Assembly: GCF_900206265.1 (NCBI RefSeq)
Contig: NZ_LT907782.1
Span: forward strand, 620,001 to 684,000
Reading direction: 5' to 3'
DNA: 64,000 nucleotides
From: Nitrosomonas ureae
GTDB taxonomy: Bacteria > Pseudomonadota > Gammaproteobacteria > Burkholderiales > Nitrosomonadaceae
Shown: in pieces, positions 17,321-27,087 of the stretch
Layout: each line of letters opens with the position of its first letter
How positions within the stretch are numbered: the first letter of the stretch is position 1
Notes under the pieces: generated by a model
Told to the model about the DNA's origin: nothing
The model's input: only the letters and a program-made list of their open reading frames with translations
Databases searched by the model: none
Program-made: the position numbers and the translations under genes

Positions 17321-18304
17321 TCAGTGTGAATTTCCCCAATATTTGGATTTGCTGGCGGCAAATAGAAACATCCACATGACTAAAACAAAAGGGAATGTCA
17401 GGGTCGGCAGGCCAATCGGTGCAAGGAAATTAGCCAAACCGGCCTGGCAAATAACAGTTAGAACTCCTGCCAGTAGAGCTAGAATCGCAGTGCCGGTAGT
17501 AGGCTTGAGGAAAACCCAGCCAATAGCCATCATTGTCAGCACCGGATTGAATGCATAAAGCCCCATTTCAATCAGCGTCTTATCCGCACCCAAGCAGATC
17601 GGTAAGGCGACACCAACAATTGCACCGGTTAGCGCCATGGATGCTCCGCGCAATGACGTAATTGCAATACCGATAAGAAACAGGATGCCTACAATAACGC
17701 TATCGGCAAACATCACTTCGGCGACGCCTTTTGTAATGGCGGTGTACCAGGCTTCTGCCGCATCTTGCGTAAAGGCAGCAAACTCCGCTGCTACCACTGA
17801 GGCTGCCGCAATGTCGGTGGGAATGCCGGGTTCCGGCAACACAGGACCACGCGCAAATCCGTCAAAAGAATAGACGGCTACCATAAACATCCAGCATGTC
17901 AGAACAAAGGGAGATGTCGATGCGGGAATGTTATAAGGCTGCAAAATCCGCATCAAAGCAGCGAGCACAATGGTTGATAAAATTGATGCAAGCACCACAA
18001 AAAGCCAGAGTTGTGGTGTGTTTTCCAGAAATAAAAATAGACAAGGACCTACCAAAGTTCCGTTAAAACCGTATAACCCTGCTTCGATATCATCATCCGG
18101 GAACCCTAACAAATACGCAGCAACTGTACTGCTGATTACCCCCACTGTCGCAGCAAGTCCGGCAGTAACCCCCCCAACATATAAGGCGATTAGAAAAATA
18201 AGACCGGTAACCGCATTACAGCAGAAAAACACTTGCCCTACACCTCTAAAGATAATACGCAAAGGCTTAGGTATTGCTTTGTCAATTGATAAAGACCATT
18301 CCAT
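17321..18304 (-). CDS. UT-family urea channel
   Basis: The 327-residue membrane protein has the internal duplication of UT urea transporters: GLYGFNGTLVGPCLFLF with PASTSPFVLTCW in the first half, and GLYAFNPVLTMMAIGW with LPTLTFPFVLVMWMF in the second. UT proteins are passive, urea-selective inner-membrane channels and supply the cytoplasmic urease. The gene is the last on the minus strand after ureG, with a gap of about 110 bases, and is followed by a hairpin terminator. In ammonia oxidisers, urea gives both ammonia and CO2. Confidence 0.92.
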   Translation of the reverse strand: MEWSLSIDKAIPKPLRIIFRGVGQVFFCCNAVTGLIFLIALYVGGVTAGLAATVGVISSTVAAYLLGFPDDDIEAGLYGFNGTLVGPCLFLFLENTPQLWLFVVLASILSTIVLAALMRILQPYNIPASTSPFVLTCWMFMVAVYSFDGFARGPVLPEPGIPTDIAAASVVAAEFAAFTQDAAEAWYTAITKGVAEVMFADSVIVGILFLIGIAITSLRGASMALTGAIVGVALPICLGADKTLIEMGLYAFNPVLTMMAIGWVFLKPTTGTAILALLAGVLTVICQAGLANFLAPIGLPTLTFPFVLVMWMFLFAASKSKYWGNSH

Positions 18305-18415
18305 GATTATTAGCTCCTAAAGTTTATATAAAAAAGAAACTACGGTAACTAAATAAAACAATAATCCACTTAATCATTCGGACTAGGGTTAACAATTAAG
18401 CTTATGCCAGGAAAT

Positions 18416-19054
18416 TTATCGACCTGCCTGTTGTTTCACTTCGTCCAGCAGTCCTTGTTTAACAATAAAATCAATTATTTGATCAACACCTTCGCCAGTG
18501 TGCAGATTAGTAAACACAAATGGCCGATCACCTCGCATTTTTTTTGCATCTCGCGCCATCACATCCAAATTTGCTCCAACGTAGGGTGCCAAATCGATTT
18601 TATTAATGACCAGCAACGCTGAGCGGGTAATGCCAGGTCCCCCCTTGCGTGGTATTTTCTCACCCGCTGCAACATCGATCACATAAATGGTTAGATCAGA
18701 AAGTTCCGGACTGAAGGTGGAGGCTAGATTGTCGCCACCGGATTCAACCAGGATAAGATCAAGATTGGGAAAGTCGGCCGTCATGCGCGCAATGGCCTCA
18801 AGATTAATGGATGCATCTTCCCGGATGGCGGTATGCGGACATCCTCCTGTTTCCACACCCATCAGACGCTCCGGAGGCAGGGCATTGGCGCGTAATAAAA
18901 TTTCCATATCTTCCTTGGTATAGATATCGTTCGTAATGACAGCCATTTCGTAACGATCACGCATTTTCTTACTCAAAGCCTCACATAAGGCTGTTTTTCC
19001 TGATCCTACCGGACCCCCGATACCCACCCGAAGTGGATTTGATTGTTTATTCAC
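18416..19054 (-). CDS. ureG: Urease accessory GTPase UreG
   Basis: The 212-residue SIMIBI GTPase has the P-loop [13 protein letters not shown] near residues 11-23, a [17 protein letters not shown] segment containing the Cys-Pro-His metal-binding motif, the ESGGDNLAS motif, and VINKIDLAP for guanine recognition. With UreD, UreF and UreE it delivers nickel to apo-urease on GTP hydrolysis. It is 17 bases downstream of ureF in the same operon. Confidence 0.97.
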   Translation of the reverse strand: MNKQSNPLRVGIGGPVGSGKTALCEALSKKMRDRYEMAVITNDIYTKEDMEILLRANALPPERLMGVETGGCPHTAIREDASINLEAIARMTADFPNLDLILVESGGDNLASTFSPELSDLTIYVIDVAAGEKIPRKGGPGITRSALLVINKIDLAPYVGANLDVMARDAKKMRGDRPFVFTNLHTGEGVDQIIDFIVKQGLLDEVKQQAGR

Positions 19055-19071
19055 GTGTAATACCTCAGAAA

Positions 19072-19749
19072 TTATGACCGATATATCCTGCTATATTGCG
19101 TTTCATGTTGCATCGACAACAATGACAATCCCGGTGCCCAATTCGACAGTTCATCATCATTGAGTTGCTGCGCACGTACCGATGCTTCTTCTATGACTGA
19201 ATGTAACGACAATAAAAGACTCTGTCCGGAAACCTGTCCAAGCGGCACTGATTTCACGCAAACTAATACCTGGTTTTCAACCAAAGAAAACAACATTCCA
19301 AGCAGTGCCGCTTCATGGGGTACGCCCAGTGCTTCAGCCGCACATGCAAACGCGGTGGGTAAAGGCATTTCGGATTGATTGGCTAAAATTGCATTCAAGG
19401 AATCGTCCGCAACCTGTAGGTCCGTGACCAATTTCCCCAGAGAATACCCCATCTGTATAGTTTCCGCGCGAAACTCTGCAGTATCTCGTGCTGCAATAAA
19501 ACATTCAGTCCAGTAACTAACGGCTGCCACATCGCGCTCGGCAAATGCTTTAAGCAAGCGCCATAGGATGGGTGCTTCGAAATCCGCGATGATATTCAAG
19601 GCCTCAGAAATCCACGCACGCGCAGAATTCTCATTATGCACGTCACCCTTTTCAATAGCGGACTCCAAGCCTTGCGAATACGTATAGGCGCCAATTGGCA
19701 GCGAGGGACTTGCGAGTTGCAGTAAACGAAGCAATGAAGCGGATTGCAC
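19072..19749 (-). CDS. ureF: Urease accessory protein UreF
   Basis: The 225-residue, largely helical protein carries the family segments [21 protein letters not shown] at the N-terminus and [10 protein letters not shown] near residue 170. UreF bridges UreD and UreG in the activation complex and gates GTP hydrolysis during nickel insertion. It begins 12 bases after ureE ends. Confidence 0.95.
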   Translation of the reverse strand: MQSASLLRLLQLASPSLPIGAYTYSQGLESAIEKGDVHNENSARAWISEALNIIADFEAPILWRLLKAFAERDVAAVSYWTECFIAARDTAEFRAETIQMGYSLGKLVTDLQVADDSLNAILANQSEMPLPTAFACAAEALGVPHEAALLGMLFSLVENQVLVCVKSVPLGQVSGQSLLLSLHSVIEEASVRAQQLNDDELSNWAPGLSLLSMQHETQYSRIYRS

Positions 19750-19761
19750 AGTGAATGACTC

Positions 19762-20298
19762 CTAAGATTGCGAGTCGGAAGGTCTGTGAATCTTTTGACG
19801 TACTGGTATTGGCGCAAGCGGACCATGCGCATGATAATGACCATCGTCATGGTGATGGTGTCCTCCTCCACCATAAGCACCTGATTCCGGTTCAAATTGC
19901 TCATCCTCTTCGATGACAGAAGCACCCAACCCCTCCAGCATTTGTTTCAAGACAGCATCTTGATGAATACGCAGGAAAGCTTCCCCAACTTGTGTTTGCG
20001 TATGTCGATTACCCAAATGAAAAGCACAGCGCAATAAATCATGAGGCGTCTGGCAAGTAACTCGATAAGTGGGTTCTTTAGCGGCAATAATCTGCACTAC
20101 CCGCCCGTCATCGCTTCTGAGAAAATCATTATTACGTAATATTGTGCCCCGCACAGTAAAAATCGCCACTTCCTCGCCTGAGGCAAGCGTCGTTCTTAAC
20201 CGACTGTTTTCGCGCATTTCATAAGGCAAAACGAGTTGCGCATATACTGAGTCTGCATGATCTATTTTCGTATTCAGCGTAAGCATTTTTATTAACAT
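19762..20298 (-). CDS. ureE: Urease nickel metallochaperone UreE
   Basis: The 178-residue protein has the N-terminal peptide-binding domain, the central nickel-binding domain with the GNRHTQTQV segment holding the conserved His, and a His-rich tail (GGGGHHHHDDGHYHAHG) followed by about 20 residues. It stores nickel and passes it to UreG. Two ATG codons four residues apart (20298 and 20286) are possible starts; neither has a clear ribosome-binding site. Confidence 0.95.
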   Translation of the reverse strand: MLIKMLTLNTKIDHADSVYAQLVLPYEMRENSRLRTTLASGEEVAIFTVRGTILRNNDFLRSDDGRVVQIIAAKEPTYRVTCQTPHDLLRCAFHLGNRHTQTQVGEAFLRIHQDAVLKQMLEGLGASVIEEDEQFEPESGAYGGGGHHHHDDGHYHAHGPLAPIPVRQKIHRPSDSQS

Positions 20299-20413
20299 AA
20301 GTCATTGATTATATGGCAGCCATCAACGAAATAAACGTCGTGATAGCTGCTCATCGGAATGGAAAAATCCTTTGTTCCTGTTTACTCGTTAAAGAAGTAA
20401 AGAAGAATTACGC

Positions 20414-22120
20414 CTAAAACAGAAAGTAACGTTGTGCCATTGGTAATACATCTTCAGCACCGCATGTCAGCAATTGCCCATCTGCACGGACTTCATAGGT
20501 TTCCGGATCAACTTCCATCTTAGGTGTCGCGCTATTGTGAATCATGTCTTTCTTGCGCAAATTTCGGGTATTCTTTACCGCAATAATATCTTTATCCAAC
20601 TTCAGTTGATCAATTAAATTGGCATTAAGTGCGGCTTGCGAAGCAAATGTGAAACACGATGTTTTGATCCCGCCCCCATATCCTCCAAACATGTAGCGAT
20701 AATGTACTGGCTGAGGTGTTGGAATCGATGCATTAGGATCACCCATCAGCGACGCTGCAATCATTCCACCTTTCAATATCATGGATGGTTTTACGCCGAA
20801 AAAAGCTGGCCTCCATAATACAAGATCCGCATATTTACCGACTTCTATCGAACCAATTGCGTGCGCAATACCGTGTGTGATGGCTGGATTAATTGTGTAT
20901 TTGGCAACATAGCGCTTGACACGAAAATTATCATTCCTCGAATTATCTTCTTGCAATGTTCCGCGTTGTATTTTCATTTTATGCGCGGTTTGCCATGTGC
21001 GCAATACAACTTCACCAATACGCCCCATCGCCTGTGAATCTGAGGACATCATAGAAATTGCCCCCATGTCATGCAAAATATCCTCAGCGGCAATTGTTTC
21101 TTTACGGATACGTGACTCTGCAAAGGCAACATCCTCCGGAATGTTGGCGTGTAAATGATGGCACACCATCAACATATCCAAATGTTCATCAAGAGTATTG
21201 ACCGTATAAGGACGAGTCGGATTCGTAGACGATGGTAAAACATTTTCCTGACCAACAACCGCGATAATATCCGGAGCATGACCTCCACCCGCACCTTCGG
21301 TGTGGAAAGTATGAATAGTCCGATCTTTCATGGCAGCAATGGTATTCTCCAAATATCCGCCTTCATTAATGGTATCGGTATGGATTGCGACTTGTACATC
21401 ATATTTATCCGCAATATCCAAGCAATTGTCGATCGCGGCGTATGTGGTACCCCAATCTTCATGAAGCTTCAGACCACAAGCGCCGGCAAGTACTTGCTCC
21501 TCAAGCGGTGTGGGCAAGCTGGTATTACCTTTACCGAAAAAGCCTGTATTCATTACTAGCCCGTCCGATGCCCTTAGCATCGAATGAATATGCCAGGGGC
21601 CGGGCGTACAGGTGGTTGCCGCTGTTCCTACTGCAGGTCCGGTACCGCCACCCAGCATGGTAGTGATGCCGTTCATCATGGCATCTTCGGCTTGTTGCGG
21701 AGAAATGAAGTGAATATGGGTATCAACACCGCCTGCGGTAACAATCGAATTTTCACCAGCAATAATCTCAGTCGCTGAGCCAATTGCCATCGTAACATTC
21801 GGCTGAATATCCGGGTTACCGGCTTTTCCGATATTAGCTACTTTGCCATTCTTGATCCCTATATCCGCTTTTACAATCCCCCAGTGATCGATAATGATCG
21901 CATTGGTAATGACGGTATCCATAACATCCGCATGATTTCGCTGTGATTGTCCCATACCATCCCGGATCACTTTGCCACCACCGAATTTCACCTCTTCACC
22001 ATATGTAGTGAAATCTTTTTCAATTTCTATAAATAGTTCTGTATCTGCCAGACGAACACGATCCCCGGTCGTTGGACCCATCATCTCGGCATAGTTTCGA
22101 CGGGAAATTTTTACGCTCAT
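20414..22120 (-). CDS. ureC: Urease alpha subunit UreC (catalytic)
   Basis: The 568-residue catalytic subunit has all expected active-site residues: His135 and His137 (DTHIHF), carbamylated Lys218 (GLKLHEDWG), His247 and His273 as nickel ligands, flap Cys320-His321 (MVCHHL) and Asp361 (SSDSQAMGR). It hydrolyses urea to ammonia and carbamate at a di-nickel centre in the cytoplasm. It follows ureB by 33 bases. The 115-base gap to ureE is the longest gap between ureC and ureG. Confidence 0.98.
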   Translation of the reverse strand: MSVKISRRNYAEMMGPTTGDRVRLADTELFIEIEKDFTTYGEEVKFGGGKVIRDGMGQSQRNHADVMDTVITNAIIIDHWGIVKADIGIKNGKVANIGKAGNPDIQPNVTMAIGSATEIIAGENSIVTAGGVDTHIHFISPQQAEDAMMNGITTMLGGGTGPAVGTAATTCTPGPWHIHSMLRASDGLVMNTGFFGKGNTSLPTPLEEQVLAGACGLKLHEDWGTTYAAIDNCLDIADKYDVQVAIHTDTINEGGYLENTIAAMKDRTIHTFHTEGAGGGHAPDIIAVVGQENVLPSSTNPTRPYTVNTLDEHLDMLMVCHHLHANIPEDVAFAESRIRKETIAAEDILHDMGAISMMSSDSQAMGRIGEVVLRTWQTAHKMKIQRGTLQEDNSRNDNFRVKRYVAKYTINPAITHGIAHAIGSIEVGKYADLVLWRPAFFGVKPSMILKGGMIAASLMGDPNASIPTPQPVHYRYMFGGYGGGIKTSCFTFASQAALNANLIDQLKLDKDIIAVKNTRNLRKKDMIHNSATPKMEVDPETYEVRADGQLLTCGAEDVLPMAQRYFLF

Positions 22121-22153
22121 TTTCTTACTCCTGTAAAATTATTGCGATACAAA

Positions 22154-22474
22154 CTATTTGAGTTTGCCCATCACTTTTTGGTTAAATCCATAAACGATCC
22201 GATCTCCCGCAAGCTCAACAAGCTCAATCGTTCTTTCTTGCCCTGGTTCGAAACGAATAGCTGTCCCGGCCATAATATTCAGGCGCATGCCATAGGCAGC
22301 TTCTCTATCAAATTTCATGGCAGAATTAACCTCATAAAAATGAAAATGGGAGCCTATCTGTATTGGGCGATCCCCTCCATTTGAGACGGTTAGAGTTTTA
22401 GTGTTTCTACCCACGTTTAATTCTATTTCTCCCGCCTCAGTAAATACTTCACCTGGAATCATCGGTACTCTCAT
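22154..22474 (-). CDS. ureB: Urease beta subunit UreB
   Basis: The 106-residue subunit has the family features [16 protein letters not shown], the [19 protein letters not shown] strand and the [20 protein letters not shown] segment. It assembles with UreA and UreC into the (abc)3 urease core. It is 25 bases downstream of ureA. Confidence 0.97.
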   Translation of the reverse strand: MRVPMIPGEVFTEAGEIELNVGRNTKTLTVSNGGDRPIQIGSHFHFYEVNSAMKFDREAAYGMRLNIMAGTAIRFEPGQERTIELVELAGDRIVYGFNQKVMGKLK

Positions 22475-22499
22475 GGCGATCTCCTATACTTTAAATTAG

Positions 22500-22802
22500 C
22501 TAAACAATCGGATTATGAACAGTCACCAGTTTTGTACCATCTGGGAACGTTGCTTCAACCTGAATGTCCGGAATCATTTCGGGAACACCTTCCATGACAT
22601 CAGAGCGAGTTAATATTCTTTGCCCGGCAGCCATAAGCTCTGCCACCGTCCGACCATCTCTGGCCCCTTCCAGTACAGCACATGTAATCAGAGCAACTGC
22701 TTCAGGATAATTCAGTCGTAAACCACGCGCTTTACGTCTTTCTGCGAGTAGTCCGGCAGTAAATATCATTAGCTTGTCCTTCTCTCTCGGTGTTAAGTCC
22801 AT
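22500..22802 (-). CDS. ureA: Urease gamma subunit UreA
   Basis: The 100-residue subunit has [15 protein letters not shown] at the N-terminus, the [17 protein letters not shown] segment and the C-terminal [20 protein letters not shown], all diagnostic of the family. It is a structural part of the urease core. A 91-base gap separates it from ureD. Confidence 0.97.
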   Translation of the reverse strand: MDLTPREKDKLMIFTAGLLAERRKARGLRLNYPEAVALITCAVLEGARDGRTVAELMAAGQRILTRSDVMEGVPEMIPDIQVEATFPDGTKLVTVHNPIV

Positions 22803-22893
22803 AGTTTTTCTCCTGGGTAAAATAACATTTACAATTTAAAGCTGCTGCAGCATCGTTAATGTAAAAACACTACAATTAATTATTACTAGGGAT

Positions 22894-23841
22894 TCACGTA
22901 TTCCACATCCGCGGCACAATAGCAGCACTTCCGATTAATTCGGGTCGCAGCAAACCCCAGACACACAACATTACCTGCCTTGCCACTTCGCTTGAATCAC
23001 CCAAATAACGCACCACCACAGCTGATTTAAGTTGCGATAGGCCGACCTGGCCGGTTCCCTTTGTAATTTTATTTGTTTCTTCTCGAACCAGATCAATCAA
23101 TGGCTGAGGTATTGTTTTTCCAGTCAAAATCAGTGTCGCGCAGACTGTTTTTCCAGACAATGCCAAAGCGCCATTCATCGCAGAGCTCTCGCCAAGAAGG
23201 CGTATTTGCTCCAGCCAGATCAACTTGTTATTTCTCTTGATACTGGTACGTTGCTTGATTTGTCCGTTACTGAATGTTTCACCGTAGGCGGTTCTTCCAA
23301 AACACAATATTTCACAACCTACATAAACTGCGTCATCTTCCAGGATCACCTGATGATCAATTTCTACGTTTGCATTGTTGTAAAAAATGGTTTCCTGTGG
23401 TACCCATTCAAGAGAGCCACCTTTTCTTACATAGACTTTGATTTTCTGATGTGAAGTATGGCCGTTGGCTTTATACCATTTGGCAGCACCGGGGGTAGTT
23501 ATCTGTGCATTGGCCGATGCATCGACTTGAGCTGAAATTTCCAGCTGATCACCACCTACAATTCCACCTGGCGGATGAATAATCACCACATGGCAAATCT
23601 TTTGTCCTTCAGGGTAAAAAGGTTTCTGTACTAATAAAGGACCGAAGTGTTCTCGTTCTACGAGGCGCGTTACCCCATCCACTTCAGAGAATTTGAGTGA
23701 TAATCTTGCTTGGAGGGGCTTATGCTCTGAAGCTACGTTTGAAGTGGGCATAACGGCATCAGTTGGCTGCTTGAAATCACTCGGAACAGTAAAATGCCGC
23801 TGCGTGATCTCTGATTCTTCGGAGTAAGTGGATAACAACAT
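22894..23841 (-). CDS. ureD: Urease accessory protein UreD
   Basis: UreD (UreH) binds apo-urease and carries nickel from UreG to the active site. The protein has RLVEREHFGPLLVQKPFYPEG, VVIIHPPGGIVGGDQLEI and TTPGAAKWY, which are family hallmarks. The frame is open to 23952, but the first 37 residues have no family resemblance and overlap the upstream gene. ATG at 23841 gives 315 residues and is the sensible start. It lies 46 bases after the porin-like gene and may be co-transcribed with it. Confidence 0.94.
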   Translation of the reverse strand: MLLSTYSEESEITQRHFTVPSDFKQPTDAVMPTSNVASEHKPLQARLSLKFSEVDGVTRLVEREHFGPLLVQKPFYPEGQKICHVVIIHPPGGIVGGDQLEISAQVDASANAQITTPGAAKWYKANGHTSHQKIKVYVRKGGSLEWVPQETIFYNNANVEIDHQVILEDDAVYVGCEILCFGRTAYGETFSNGQIKQRTSIKRNNKLIWLEQIRLLGESSAMNGALALSGKTVCATLILTGKTIPQPLIDLVREETNKITKGTGQVGLSQLKSAVVVRYLGDSSEVARQVMLCVWGLLRPELIGSAAIVPRMWNT

Positions 23842-23887
23842 GGTTTTTTTCCAGTATTTATTAACGGAGAAAAGATTACAGAAAATC

Positions 23888-25192
23888 CTAAATTTGTAAC
23901 TGGAAAGAAATTTTAAAAACATCAAGCGTTGGACCTGAAATTCCGGGAGCATAATTTAATCCCTTCATCAGCAGATCTCCATGCTGATAGTAGGCTGAAA
24001 TACGTGCATTAAATCCATCGATAATATAGTTTAGACCCGTTTCAATTTCTTCTCGATTACTGCTTACATTGGGTTGGACGCTGGTAAATCTGCCATAAGG
24101 CTGAAAATGCCCTATGCCAATTTTAGTTGGAAACATATAAAGACCGGTTACTGTCCACGACTTACCATCAAACATGCAGAAGCAATCGCGATCAGAAAAT
24201 GCGGCGGTAGAATAGTTAGCATAAAATTGTTTATATTCGGCGTTTAGAGTAGTAACTCCCATGTTCCTGGGCAATACTTTTTCAAATAGCAAATCACCTG
24301 TAAAACCAAGAAAATCACTACGATTTGTAAACGAGCCGGCACCATTCTTTTGATAAGACATACCAAACGCGAGTGCTAAAATATCTCCCGCTTTGCCATA
24401 ATACGTGCTGGAAGTGTAATAACCGGGGTTTTTTTCCGGATTCAGAAAATTATAGGTAACACGCGCAGCTGTCAGTATAGTGCCGCCCGGATTAGGACCT
24501 GCAGTTTTCGAGGATTCCAAGCCACGAAAAACTCCCACTGCATAACCCAGCGTGCCTGGAATAATACCAGGCTCTGCATTACCCCAAAAAGTTACACCGT
24601 CGTCACGGCCGTAACGACCGGCACCACCCTCACCAAACTTAGTGCTGAAATCTTGAGAAAAGAAAGGGGTTTTGAATGCATCATGGGTAGCCTGGAAAAA
24701 AGGACCGCTTAATTCCCCCCGTTCCGTGGGTGCCAACATACGCCCCCCCCATATATTAAAGTAGCGGTTGTACTCAAATTTAACAATCGCATCCAGAATG
24801 TTGTAGGACATCTTTGGATTTTCACCAGAAGCGGTATTGTTACAAAAGAAGCACTCGGTATTCACTTCGAATTTGAAATGCTGATTAAACTGCCCATTGA
24901 GATAAAGACGCGCATTGTCATTGCTGTAGGCACCATCGTTTAAATTTCCAGAATTTGGATTTTCCGTCCACAACCCTGTACCGCGATACCCCGCACCTAA
25001 GCTAATCCATCTGTTTTCATTCGTTTCCACCCTGAGCATCTTTTTAATCGGTGCCGTTGCTCCGGCCATCGAGTGGGCTTTCGATGCAGATAAAAGAAAA
25101 ACACTTATTAATAGAGTCGTTAGGAAAAACCATATCCATACCTGTTTCCTCAATTTTTTATTACTTATATGGAAACTGCGCGGGTCGAACAT
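23888..25192 (-). CDS. Outer-membrane porin-like beta-barrel protein, possibly for urea or nickel
   Basis: This protein of about 434 residues has a signal peptide (FFLTTLLISVFLLSASKAHS) and alternating hydrophobic strands ending in an aromatic-rich C-terminus (DVFKISFQLQI), as in outer-membrane barrels. ATG at 25192 has GGAG nine bases upstream and was chosen over ATG at 25255. It immediately precedes ureD on the same strand, so a role in bringing urea (or nickel) across the outer membrane is inferred. Unusually it has four cysteines in two pairs (TECFFCNN and RDCFCMFDG). A run of eight G on the coding strand (24743-24750) encodes WGGR. Confidence 0.75.
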   Translation of the reverse strand: MFDPRSFHISNKKLRKQVWIWFFLTTLLISVFLLSASKAHSMAGATAPIKKMLRVETNENRWISLGAGYRGTGLWTENPNSGNLNDGAYSNDNARLYLNGQFNQHFKFEVNTECFFCNNTASGENPKMSYNILDAIVKFEYNRYFNIWGGRMLAPTERGELSGPFFQATHDAFKTPFFSQDFSTKFGEGGAGRYGRDDGVTFWGNAEPGIIPGTLGYAVGVFRGLESSKTAGPNPGGTILTAARVTYNFLNPEKNPGYYTSSTYYGKAGDILALAFGMSYQKNGAGSFTNRSDFLGFTGDLLFEKVLPRNMGVTTLNAEYKQFYANYSTAAFSDRDCFCMFDGKSWTVTGLYMFPTKIGIGHFQPYGRFTSVQPNVSSNREEIETGLNYIIDGFNARISAYYQHGDLLMKGLNYAPGISGPTLDVFKISFQLQI

Positions 25193-25951
25193 GATAAATA
25201 ACTCCAAATTTGTATTCTTAATTTTCATTTGAAAGTTGCTATTGTCTTTATGCATGAGATTGCTCGTTCCCTATATTAGACTGCCCCGATTGAATGGTCG
25301 ATGATTGTTATTACAAAGATAAGCAAAGTAATTTTATCGCAGAATTTCTATTAATTACATTTGGTAATACTTTTCATATGTTTAGTATGATTGATTATTA
25401 ACAAATCTTTAATAATTCGATGCTGTCAGTTCAACGCTTTCTTGTTAACCGAGGTATGCTGATTTTCGTAAAGTCCGAAGTTTCATATAAAAGGAATAAT
25501 TGTATACTCAATATAGCCAGGTATTTCGGGATCAATGCGCAAGTTACAAATACAAGACTCTAAACCAGCGAATACAATCTATAATCCTAAAGCTACTATT
25601 AGGATGATCAACCAGATAGTACGAGCGGCGCGACCAATTTGGATACACGTTCGAAAGTACCATAGGGGTTATGTGAGTTAAAGTGCTCAAATAACACAGA
25701 ACAATCATTGAAAAGGAATGGAATGCTGATAGGTTACCCAAGCAGATAAATCATGTGATGGCAAAAAAGGTCTAACCACAAAAATGTTAGCCTGAACTTC
25801 TACCTGTATACCACTGCTTCAGGCTAATACAGGGATAGAAATATTTTTGGCAGAGGCTAGCTTGTCATAAAGCTCTGTGCAAAATTGCGGCCGATTTCTT
25901 CATTGCGAAAACACACACTATCTCTTGTCAAATCGGGAGGCATCTATATAA
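25193..25951. other. Intergenic region upstream of the porin/urease genes and the aldolase gene
   Basis: This 759-base region is AT-rich and must hold the promoters of the divergent porin/ure genes and the aldolase gene. A 48-codon plus-strand frame (25535-25681, basic) is weak and unrecognised. A perfect 10-bp inverted repeat lies at 25787-25827. GGGAGG at 25937-25942 is the likely ribosome-binding site of the aldolase gene. No NikR-like palindrome was found; a lone GTATGA half-site occurs near 25385. Confidence 0.5.
25787..25827. repeat. Inverted repeat upstream of the aldolase gene
   Basis: TTAGCCTGAA (25787-25796) and TTCAGGCTAA (25818-25827) are perfect reverse complements of ten bases separated by 21 bases. 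It could form a stem-loop in the leader of the aldolase mRNA or be a protein-binding palindrome. No T-run follows. Confidence 0.5.
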
Positions 25952-27007
25952 ATGAAAATGACTGATATTACTGCGATTCTGGGTAACGAAAGCGAACTAC
26001 TTCTCAAGCATGTTTGCAATACGATTCCTAAACATAACTTACAACTGCCAGGTATTGATTTTGTCGATCGTGTAATGGCATTGAGCAATCGCAAGCCAAG
26101 TGTTTTACGCAATTTGCAGGCACTTTATCATCAGGGGCGATTATCCGACACAGGTTATTTGTCCTTGTTGCCTGTAGATCAAGGGGTGGAACACTCGGCA
26201 GGCGCATCGTTTGCACCTAACCCAATGTTTTTTGATCCGAGATGTATCGTTGAACTTGCTATTGAAGGTGGCTGCAATGGCGTCGCCTCCACTCTGGGAG
26301 TATTGGCTATCGTGTCACGTCAGTATGCACATAAAATCCCTATGATTCTTAAAATTAATCATAATGAATTGCTGACTTATCCTAATAAATTTGATCAAAC
26401 AATATTTGCGAGTGTTGATCAAGCCTTCGACATGGGAGCCTGTGCAGTGGGCGCAACTGTATTTTTTGGTTCGGAGGAATCACGTCGTCAAATTCAAGAA
26501 GTTTCAGCAGCGTTTGAACATGCGCACAATCTAGGTATGGTAACCATACTATGGGCTTACACTCGAAATAGTGCGTTTAAAGCTGCAGATAACGATTATC
26601 ATGTCAGCGCCGATCTAACGGGGCAGGCTAATCATCTGGCAGTCACCATCGGTGCGGATATCGTTAAACAAAAAATGGCTACCAATAATGGGGGCTATAA
26701 CGCAATAAAATTTGGCAAAACTCACCCTAAAGTTTATAGCGAACTCACCACGGATCATCCGATTGACCTCGTGCGCTATCAAGTCGCAAATTGTTACATG
26801 GGACGTATCGGCATGATCAATTCGGGTGGGGAGTCGGGCAGTGATGATTTGCACCAGGCCATTAGAACGGCCGTAATTAACAAACGTGCCGGAGGGATGG
26901 GGCTGATTTCCGGGCGTAAGGCCTTCCAAAAACCTTTCGCCGAAGGTGTCAAATTGCTACACTCGATTCAAGATGTGTATTTGTCGCACGAGGTAACCAT
27001 AGCTTGA
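25952..27007 (+). CDS. fbaB: Class I fructose-bisphosphate aldolase, DhnA/FbaB type
   Basis: The 351-residue protein matches archaeal/bacterial class I (DhnA-type) aldolases: [16 protein letters not shown] near residue 70, [12 protein letters not shown], the strand [12 protein letters not shown], and the Schiff-base Lys region [16 protein letters not shown]. It cleaves or forms fructose-1,6-bisphosphate in the cytoplasm. ATG at 25952 or the ATG two codons later are both possible. The gene is alone on its strand. Confidence 0.92.
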   Translation: MKMTDITAILGNESELLLKHVCNTIPKHNLQLPGIDFVDRVMALSNRKPSVLRNLQALYHQGRLSDTGYLSLLPVDQGVEHSAGASFAPNPMFFDPRCIVELAIEGGCNGVASTLGVLAIVSRQYAHKIPMILKINHNELLTYPNKFDQTIFASVDQAFDMGACAVGATVFFGSEESRRQIQEVSAAFEHAHNLGMVTILWAYTRNSAFKAADNDYHVSADLTGQANHLAVTIGADIVKQKMATNNGGYNAIKFGKTHPKVYSELTTDHPIDLVRYQVANCYMGRIGMINSGGESGSDDLHQAIRTAVINKRAGGMGLISGRKAFQKPFAEGVKLLHSIQDVYLSHEVTIA

Positions 27008-27038
27008 GAGGGTGGTTGGAATGTAGCAGGTTAAACCT

Positions 27039-27077
27039 GATAAGACAGTCACCCGATCAAATCGGGACTGTCTTATC
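27039..27077. terminator. Long hairpin between aldolase and Sel1 genes
   Basis: GATAAGACAGT (27039-27049) pairs with ACTGTCTTATC (27067-27077), and CCCGAT (27052-27057) pairs with ATCGGG (27061-27066). The result is a 17-bp stem with a two-base bulge and a three-base loop. It lies between two convergent genes and suits bidirectional termination, although no T-run follows on either strand. Confidence 0.55.
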
Positions 27078-27087
27078 AACAATGCAA

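Noticed and set aside
23842-23952. 37-residue N-terminal extension of UreD
   Set aside because: The extension overlaps the upstream gene and has no UreD similarity; ATG at 23841 fits the family.
25535-25681. 48-codon basic frame upstream of the aldolase gene
   Set aside because: Weak ribosome-binding site and no recognised family; not enough to call a gene.
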